Source of the DNA: Hymenopus coronatus
Lineage: Eukaryota; Arthropoda; Insecta; Mantodea; Hymenopodidae
Assembly: GCA_030762935.1 (NCBI GenBank)
Contig: CM060890.1
Coordinates: forward strand, 151,190,129-151,254,128
DNA: 64,000 nt
Reading direction: 5' to 3'
The translations under genes were made by a program, and so were the position numbers. Below the pieces are notes generated by a model, which saw nothing but the letters and a program-made list of their open reading frames with translations, was not told where the DNA came from and ran no database searches. Positions 56,721 to 64,000 of the stretch are shown here, in pieces (position 1 is the first letter of the stretch; the number at the start of each line of letters is the position of its first letter).

Positions 56721-59193
56721 CAACGGTTCCCAACCGGTGTGCCCCGGCACCCTAGGGTGCCGTGTGATTGGCTAAAGGGTGCCGCGAGATATTGAGATAA
56801 ACAAAAAGAAATACCTTCTACTGAAGCCTTAAGTCTTGTAAGGTCTTGAAATAAAATAAGTCAAATCAATTACTCTCATGCACAGCAGATGGTGACAGTG
56901 GTCGATTCATTTCAATAATTCAGTTATACTAGTATCCCACAGATGGCATTACAGCTATACCCTGCCCAACATTCCCGAGACTACTCGCTTCCTCACGAAC
57001 ATTCCCGAGACTTCGACAGATGAGTATATAAAAGTTTACTGCGCTTGGCGCTTTCAGTTGTCTTCCTCGCGTTTATTCACAGTATTTAGCTATGGATAAG
57101 TTCATTGTTAAACGTAAACGCCAGGACAGTGAAAGTGAACAGTCGGCTCCTACTGCTTGCTTTAAGAAGCCAAATCTCATAGTTTCTCCCGGATCGTCGA
57201 ATTCACCACATAAAGAAGACAAACGAAAGAAAAGAACATACCAGGACAGTTACTTAGCATATGGATTTAAGTGGAATAACAACGAGGAAAACCCTATCCC
57301 TATGTGTTTAGTTTGTGGCGAAACCTTAGCAACGAGGCCATGGTACCTAGCAAACTGAAGCGGCATCTTACAACAAAGCATCCTAGTGTGTCACAGAAAA
57401 GTGTAATGTATTTTTCACATATATTAGAAGGGGAAAAGAAAACAGCTGTGCGAATGGTAAAGAGAATGACCATAGGTGATACTGCTCTTGAAGCCTCATT
57501 TAAAGTAGTAGAACTGATAGCTAAAAAAAAGAAACCTCATACTCTTGGAGAGGAAATCATTGGCCCTGCATGTCGAGTTATAGTTTCAACAATACTTGGC
57601 GAAGGAGCAGCTAATCAAATTTCGAAAGTTCCTCTGTCCAACAACACAATCAGCCGCAGGATATCTGAAATGTCATGCAATATCAACGAACAAGTCACGG
57701 AGAAAATAAAAACTTATAGAACATTTGCTTAGCAAGTAGATGAGAGTCTCGATATTGGTGACAAACCGCAACTCCTTGGTTTTATCAGATATATTGATGA
57801 AAAAGATATTAGTGAACAGTTTCTGTTCTGTAGACCGCTGGAGACTACAACCACAGGCCATGATATTTTCGTTTCTATTAATTCCTATTTCAATGTCCAT
57901 GATCTTTCATGGAAAGACTGTTGTGGTATATGTGCACCATCTATGTCTGGGAAAATTAAAGGTTTTACTGCCAGAGCTCTCAATGAAAATCCATCCATAA
58001 CTCACTGTTTTCTGCATAGAGAGGCATTAGTCGTGAAAGCGTGTAATGAAGATTTTGCTGAAGTGTTTAACCAAGTTGTGAAAATGGTGAACTATATGAA
58101 GTCTCGACCTTTAAAGTGCAGAATTTTTGAACAGTTATGTCGCGCAACGGATGCAGCTCATACCTCTTTGTTACTTCACACAGAATTAAGGTGGTTGTCG
58201 CGGGGTCGTGTATTGAACCGGTTTCTCGAACTTAAAGAACAGCTAAAAACATTTTTTTAAGGATGAAAATCAAGACACATTTCATGATCTCTTACTAAGT
58301 GATTCTTGGTGGTTTGAACTGTCGTATCTGGCAGATATTGTTCATAAGCTGAATGAACTGAATGTTTCGATGCAGGGTCGACATGAAACAATAATCTCCT
58401 CAACCAATAAAATGAAAGGTTTTAAAAGAAAACTTAGTTATTGGAAGTCTGCAGTTCAAACAGGAGATTTGTCGAACTTTCCATCTCTTCTTAATGTGGC
58501 AGGAGATAAAGATCTGGGTAAACTGAAAGACCGCATTTGTGATCACTTATCAAGATTGCAAGATGCAATAGATGCGTACTTTCCAACTATTTCCACTACG
58601 AATCTCGACTGGGTTGTCTTACCATTTGATTTCGTAGATAGTGCAGAGAAAATAGATTTCACTGCTTGCGAACGAGATGAATTTATTGATCTTTGCGCTG
58701 ATTTCACACTCAAAGGTAAGTTCACCAAGAGTGAGGCGTCGGTGGCTAGTTTTTGGCTTCAACGGAGAGAGGAGTACCCTAACCTAATGAAGAAAGCAAT
58801 TAACGCACTTTTGCCCTTTTCAACATCTTATCTATGCGAGCAAGCCTTCTCTGCTATGGTGACAATAAAATGCAAAGCAAGAAACAGACTAACCTTGAGG
58901 ATGATTTGCGTGTTTCACTGTCAACTGTAAGACCCGACATCACATATCTGTGCTCTAAGCATCAATCACAAGTTTCACATTAATCATTAATCGAACAAAA
59001 TTTATTGATGTATTTTTACTCAGTGATTGTAGTAAAGTTTACTGTATTGTGTTATGGTGTACGTTATTATTATATAATATTTCAATAAATTAACATATTA
59101 AGCTTAATTTTCTTTTAATTCAAGGAAGGGTGCCCCTAGTGTTTAATGTTATTCCCAAGGGTGCCATGAACTTCAAAAGGTTGGGAAACACTG
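56721..59193 (+). mobile_element. hAT transposon with 8 bp target-site duplication
   Basis: The direct repeat caatagat lies at 56713-56720 and 59194-59201, the 8 bp length typical of hAT. The ends are inverted repeats: caacggttcccaacc on the left and the inverse of cagtgtttcccaacc on the right (3 mismatches in 15). A subterminal ggtgcc motif recurs near both ends. The 2473 bp element contains a nearly full-length but broken transposase. Confidence 0.95.
57092..58984 (+). pseudogene. hAT transposase (ZBED5/SCAND3-like), broken
   Basis: The ATG at 57092 opens a basic N-terminus. A BED zinc finger follows (MCLVCGE at 57301, HLTTKHP at about 57365) and is interrupted by a frameshift near 57330. 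The catalytic region has QVDESLDIGDKPQLLGF after an in-frame TAG at 57730. The usual C-TDGA-PSM block reads GICAPSMSGK (57928-57957): three codons are missing, including the catalytic Asp. LRWLSRGRVLNRF and the C-terminal hAT dimerisation block STSYLCEQAFSAMVTIKCKA follow. Further frameshifts lie in the T-run at 58252-58258 and near 58890. The gene ends near 58984. It is of normal length for this family apart from the breaks. Confidence 0.92.
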
Positions 59194-59201
59194 CAATAGA
59201 T
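59194..59201 (+). repeat. Right target-site duplication of the hAT element
   Basis: caatagat, identical to 56713-56720. Confidence 0.9.
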
Positions 59202-60415
59202 GGTTCCAAATATGGACATCATTGCGGTTGTGTTGCGAACTGATACTATGGACCGAATGGTCTTGAGCCATTGCAAGCTCGCTGATGTTGCACGACCTCT
59301 CAGCTCAACAAGAAACAAACTCGTCATTTCTGCTCTTATTCATTGCTACCTTCTGTCCGGTGATCTACCGCAACTATTGCAGCAACCAAATTAACAACTC
59401 TTGCTAATCCAGCTTTCTCAAAGAATGTACTGAACTTTGTTAATGAAACTCAATTATGTAAGGAAATATAAAAATTATTGTATTCCGATTTGATCCTGTT
59501 AAATTGGCATTAAATAAATAAAATTTAAACAAATCATCAACATACAGCGTGCTGCTAACGAAAGGCGAAAATGTTAAACTGCACTTATTGCAAAAAATTT
59601 GCTAATAAACAATTATACGAACAATGCCTTTATCTAAGACATACTGTTTTTTTTAAATCACGCACTGCTAGCGACGTTTCGTAATAAAATGTGTCGAAAT
59701 GATGTCCCTCTGCGCGGCTCACACCACTTTCCCAGACTTTAATGAGACATTTTCCCTGAAAATGGTGATCTTTTACTGTGGAACTGATACCATTTTCACA
59801 GTCTGCAACGTTCTGCTTCTTATTTTATTGATCAACATTACACATTAGAAACAGTACAAAGACACTTGTTTTCATAAAACGTGTGTAAACTCGGAATAAC
59901 AACTAATTCAATTTTGTTTTCTCCAGACATCTTCTTCTGTTTGGGTACGTTTGTTTGTTGTTGATGGCGATACAACTGAACCAACGTTATCGATACTGAG
60001 TGAATGCGGATTTGTTATATCTGAAGGGCGCATCTCCTATCTCGTTTCATTTTTCCTTGATTACAACTATTGACACGAACTTTTCTAACAACTTAGAAAC
60101 GGCGACACAAGAGATTGTCTGTATAAATTCAGCTTAAAATGTCACATATGACTCAGGAAATATAAACACATGGTGTTTTGATAACAGCCCGGGTTTCCCT
60201 GAACCGCCTGAACATCCATCTTCATATTCAACCGAAAACATACTTCGCTGCCATCTAACCGCCATTTGTCTGTTACGGAGCAAGGTGGTAACAAGTGACA
60301 TCTAGAACGAAAATCTTATGGTAAAATGATGAGTTGCTAAAGCTTTCTGTCCACCACATACCTCCAAGGAACACATCCGACAAGTTAAAGCGACGTAAAA
60401 TAAAAAATGTTTTAA
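59202..60415. other. No recognisable gene
   Basis: A weak + frame at 59200-59394 has no recognisable domain. The rest is AT-rich. Confidence 0.35.
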
Positions 60416-60975
60416 AAAATCTTATGTGTTCCATTCACATGACTTTCTCTACATTTTTGTAATAAATTATCGTTAGTAAGGTTATTCTTCTATTTACTTC
60501 ATGATAATCGAGATAAACATTAGCAGAAACGGTCTTATTACTTAGTTCCTTATAAGTAAAAGGGAAACAAGGGAAAACACTAGGTTAAACCGGCAATCAA
60601 ATGTTTTAAAATATGGTTGTTATGGGATTGAAATCCGCTTCTTTGCGTGTCCAGATGTTGACAAGTTCCTGTGTGAGAAAAGTTTGTTTTAAAACTGAAA
60701 CCACTAACAAGGAATGTCTCGAAAACGGTAAACTTCAGATGTGTATGACACAAAATCTATATTGTGTGCTTAACGGTTTATCAGTTACACAAAAGTCATC
60801 TAGAATGAGAGGACTTCAGAGGCTATTCCCAGAAAATTCAAGATACACATTTTATTTTTGTTATAAGTATATTTTGGTACTTGTCCCACTTTTCGTTTAC
60901 ATGCATATACGTATATGCGCGAGGGGTTTTTGGAATCAGGGATTCCGGTGTCCCACTTTTGAGTGAAATGTGTTA
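60416..60975 (+). mobile_element. Copy M of the ~0.9 kb family
   Basis: The left end atcttatgtgttccattcac then atgactttctctac (60418-60452) matches the left end of copy A beyond the inverted motif. That comparison defines the true left boundary. The interior landmarks (ataaacattagcagaaac, taggttaaaccgg, ttgacaagttcctgtg, aggctattcccagaaaattc) follow. The right third is deleted. Confidence 0.75.
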
Positions 60976-61094
60976 TATTTCAGGTAGGCCTAAAGTCATA
61001 GTGAGGAATTTCTCTACCATCTGGGTATACCCGCCCCGGGGAACAGAACTAATGTCAAATATTGAGCAATTCAAAATAGTATGTCGCAAATAGC

Positions 61095-61365
61095 TAACGG
61101 CATTCAAATTATTTAAAATACATGTTATCTTTTTAAAAATATCTACATATTTTGTGCAGTACGTTTTCGTGTATCGCTTAGTGGAGAACTTCACAGGCTA
61201 TTCGCAGAAAATCCATCATAACTATATATTTGGTGTTTCATAGACATAGATTTAATACATGACATTTTAGAGCTATTTTGAGATAACCAAAATTTTAAGA
61301 AAAAAATTCATGTAAAGGGTAGCTTGGGGTGGAAGAGTTTTGTTGGCAATCGTATCGAATCATTC
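61095..61365 (+). mobile_element. Fragment of the ~0.9 kb family (copy N)
   Basis: Contains atctacatattttg, gaacttcacaggctattcgcagaaaat, catgtaaagggtagc and ggggtggaagag in family order. Confidence 0.6.
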
Positions 61366-61384
61366 GAACTATTAAATCTACTTC

Positions 61385-62070
61385 TTCTTCATCATTTTAT
61401 CTGATTTTCGTGTAGCAATGTATTCTTGTAAAAATTTGTATTCTTCCATCTACTTCATGCTAATTAAAATAAACATTAGCAGGAATGGCGTCTTACATAG
61501 GTAGGTAAGGGAATAAGGAAATACACTGTTCTAAAGCGATACGGAAATCTTTTAAGAACTGGCTGCTATATGCTGTCACTGAAATTCCGTTCTATTTGCA
61601 TGTTCTGGATGAAAAATGTGTACAAATTCTCACCTGAAAAAAATTAAGTATTGCCAAATACATGTAATTAACAAGGATTATATCGGAAATGGTTAAATGT
61701 ACCCAAAACATGCATTTGATATAAATTGTACAGCTTAACGAGATTTATATTTTCTATACATAAAGTTTTCGCTAGCTCTTATGGTTTACCAGTTATGCAA
61801 AAGTCATGCAGAAATAAGAGGAATTCAGAGGCTATTCCGAGAAAATTTAAGATTATTATTCATTTGTCATCGACATAAATATATATTTTAAGTAAAATAT
61901 TTGAAGAACATTTTTGAGAAAGTCAAAACTTCCAAAGTAATTTTCATCTTAAGAGTAATCTGTGCTGAAGATTTTACTGATTTTTGTACTGCTCAAAGCA
62001 CACAGGGAAACTTTTCTAAAGTGCTTCTTCTCAAAATGGGCATTTGCGGTGAAATCTTGGTATAGTAACA
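61385..62070 (+). mobile_element. Copy O of the ~0.9 kb family
   Basis: Contains tgtagcaatgtattcttg, aataaacattagcagg, cactgttctaaagcgata, taacgagatttatatt, tggtttaccagttatgc, aggctattccgagaaaat and a right part near gcggtgaaatcttgg. The right end is deleted. Confidence 0.65.
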
Positions 62071-62699
62071 CGCATTTGATACGTATCAGCTGGTTGTACT
62101 GTTATGTAAATAAAATCCTTTTTGTTACACGTACTTGGAGCATTGATAAGATGCATCAAAGAAAATGAACTTACGATTAAATCCCTGTCACTTCACTTGT
62201 GTGCTTTCCTTTATTTGCTGTAGTACCTGCACATGGTCTTCCCACAACAGAAGCAAATATCCTATCCTGAAGACTTAGCAGCCACCTTTGACGAAATGTT
62301 TCACCAATTCTAGCTCGCTTTTGGGTTGCGAAGCGCACAAAGAGTAGTCAGGTGTATAAGGAGGGTAATCTGTTCCAAAAGTACCTCATTACATCTATTG
62401 CCATTATTTGCATGGTTTGAGCCCACGAAAAGACAGTATTAGTAAATAAACACGCCTTGCACTTTACGAATAAAACTACAAAGCTCGAAACAAAAAATTC
62501 AGGTCAATAATGTGCAGAGCTTTAAAACAAACAAACTCACTCGGAATTCACTGCAGTGAATTATAAGATACATATTTGCCTTATCGAAAGAATGTTTGAA
62601 TCATCCACTAGTTTATTCAGTGTCGAACGCCTACCTTTTTGGTAGGTATTTTCGACATTATTCGATGTCTACTAGCAGGAACTGAACGAGGCCAGGCTA
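62071..62699. other. No recognisable gene
   Basis: AT-rich, no domain seen. The final ~100 bases may be decayed LINE sequence. Confidence 0.35.
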
Positions 62700-63506
62700 G
62701 GTAGTCCAACATGTTTCGAAAAGGGCTATAGAGACCACGCCTATACTCTGTGTGCGCAAGAACCTCAATCCGGCAATTTCGTGAACGCGGACCGAGCTCT
62801 AGACATCACAACACTTAATGGCAACCACGAAGAATGCTACAATGAAGAAATAGCAATGGACGAAATCCTGAAAGTGTTAAAAACATGTTCTTCATGTGCA
62901 TCTTCATCAAACAACGAACCCTACGAATTCATAAAACAATACCCACAGGTAAGGCTTATTTATCTAACTGAGCTCTATAACTTTATTTGGAAATTTCCCT
63001 TATCAATGGCGTCAAGCTATTGTTGTCTGAATTCCGAAACCGAATAAGGATCAGTCACTTCCCCGAAACTTTTGCCCAATTTCCCTGATTTGCACAATGT
63101 GTAAACTTTTGGAGAAAGTTGTGAACAAAAGGTTGAAACTCTTCCTATATAAGATACAGTTCTTTATAGATGTTCAAAATGGCTTTCGAAATCACCACTC
63201 AACTCTTGATCAATTAGTGCCTCTGGAAATGAAATAGCAAATGCATTTATCATTAATCAGTCTGGATATAGAAAAAGCTTATGGCACAGCATCGAGACGT
63301 CATATATCGGGATGTCCACATTAAAGGAAATGTGATTCATTCTGTGTACAATTTTCTCCAGAATAGCAGCTAATGGTGCAATATCAAAACAAATGAGATT
63401 AAGAATGAAATCAGCACTTAGTGCAACTTAATTCCTTTATATCAATAATATGTTGCTAGTTACCTAAGTACAACTATGAAGTCTTGCTTGTATGCCGATG
63501 ACCTAA
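62700..63506 (+). pseudogene. Second Jockey-type LINE reverse transcriptase remnant
   Basis: Broken pieces in RT order: EILKVLKTCSS, NEPYEFIKQYP and LTELYNFIW (about 62850-62990), then a frame with the CTMCKLLEKVV-like block (about 63090-63125), FIDVQNGF then RNHHSTLDQL (about 63165-63215), a damaged ...DIEKAYG-like block near 63265, and SCLYADDLTV at about 63482-63511. The YADD catalytic box survives, but many stops and indels separate the parts. The element stops at the inserted pogo/Tigger-like end directly after YADD. Confidence 0.75.
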
Positions 63507-64000
63507 CAGTAAAGCCCCGGTATTTCGAAGTTCCGCGTACTTCGAGCTGTGAAGAAAATCAATATTTTACACAAAACTAGACTAAAATCCCGTATTTATA
63601 CGTCTGCTGGTACGTGTTACTTAGTTCCGAATGTGTTATATTTTGAAATTTGTTTAAATTTTCCACGGACAATGCAGGTAAAACAGTCCCACTTAGGTTT
63701 TCGTTCATAATGCGCAGAAATAGCCTTGACCTCAGATTGCTAATGCATTTCTATTGATTGACAAGTACCGATTGATTTGGAAGAGTGCGCTTGCTCTTTC
63801 TTTGTCAACCCTTCACTAAATGGGATCTCGTGACAATAAACTGTACGTGAATACCTTCCTGCATTGATGCAGTAATCCCTACTCGGCACAGTGGTCATTA
63901 AAATATGCTTAAGTAACAAATACACATTGTTTAGCAGTAACAGATTGACCGTTATTGTAGATGGCATGTAACTGTACATACTGCAATGTAGTGAGCCCAC
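63507..64000. mobile_element. Possible pogo/Tigger-type transposon end, cut by the window
   Basis: cagtaaagccccggtatttc begins at 63507 and resembles the CAGTnnAnCC...TCGAA type ends of pogo/Tigger elements. The next segment gaagttccgcgtacttcgagc repeats the tcga/cgaa motif. It starts exactly where the LINE reverse transcriptase stops. The other end lies beyond the window, so this rests on one terminus. Confidence 0.5.

Noticed and set aside
60981..61093. Possible exon after tttcag at 60979-60984 (frame with VIVRNFSTIWVYPPRG)
   Set aside because: Inside the deleted end of a repeat copy, no donor is evident and no domain is recognised.

Overview
This is a repeat-saturated piece of a large animal genome, most likely an insect. 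The signs are mariner, piggyBac, hAT, PIF/Harbinger-like, Ty3/Gypsy, Jockey-type, Helitron and tRNA-SINE sequences packed into an AT-rich background. I see no intact single-exon host gene, no rRNA and no bacterial-type gene. A large-genome polyneopteran is my guess, but the sequence does not prove the order.

The only convincing host coding sequence is two tiny exons on the + strand, 24059-24117 and 50724-50797, 26.6 kb apart. Each encodes the C-terminal part of an EGF domain (fifth and sixth cysteines plus a short tail). Each starts after an AG acceptor in phase 2 and ends at a GTAnGT donor in phase 1. The phase-2 intron just before the fifth cysteine is the classical gene structure of ErbB/EGFR ligands. 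Both exons are 2 mod 3 in length and share the same phases. Using both, or neither, shifts the frame, so they behave as a mutually exclusive pair. The natural reading is that the whole window lies inside introns of an EGFR-ligand gene (Spitz/Keren/Vein/neuregulin-like) with a switchable EGF half-domain, as in neuregulin alpha/beta. This is the most interesting system here.

Layout from left to right. 1-1273: Jockey-type LINE (minus). 1690-3365: mariner split by a copy of a new ~0.9 kb family. 3.5-7.3 kb: more copies of that family. 8.27-9.30 kb: modular minisatellite. 10.6-14.9 kb: decayed Gypsy element. 15.8-21.3 kb: 87-95 bp minisatellite interrupted by a full-length LINE with a target-site duplication. 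22-26.6 kb: family copies around exon A. 28.4-29.0 kb: 90 bp array. 30.3-31.9 kb: Harbinger-like element. 32.3-33.1 kb: Helitron helicase remnant. 37.65-39.65 kb: 55 bp array. 40.1-41.0 kb: 121/81 bp array. 44.8-49.6 kb: 45 bp array carrying two SINEs. 50.7 kb: exon B. 51.1-53.3 kb: piggyBac. 53.9-56.1 kb: GC-rich gag-like tract. 56.7-59.2 kb: hAT element with an 8 bp target duplication. 60.4-62.1 kb: more family copies. 62.7-63.5 kb: LINE reverse transcriptase cut by a pogo/Tigger-like terminus running off the window.

The abundant ~0.9 kb family has about fourteen copies, nearly all on +. It has a 12 bp inverted motif set inside the left end and at the right end, a hairpin at the right end, internal CA/CAGA tracts and no clear target duplication. 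This resembles non-autonomous Helentron-type (HINE) elements, although a MITE origin is not excluded. Every transposon reading frame except ORF1 of the central LINE is broken. All names come from motifs read by eye; no database search was possible.
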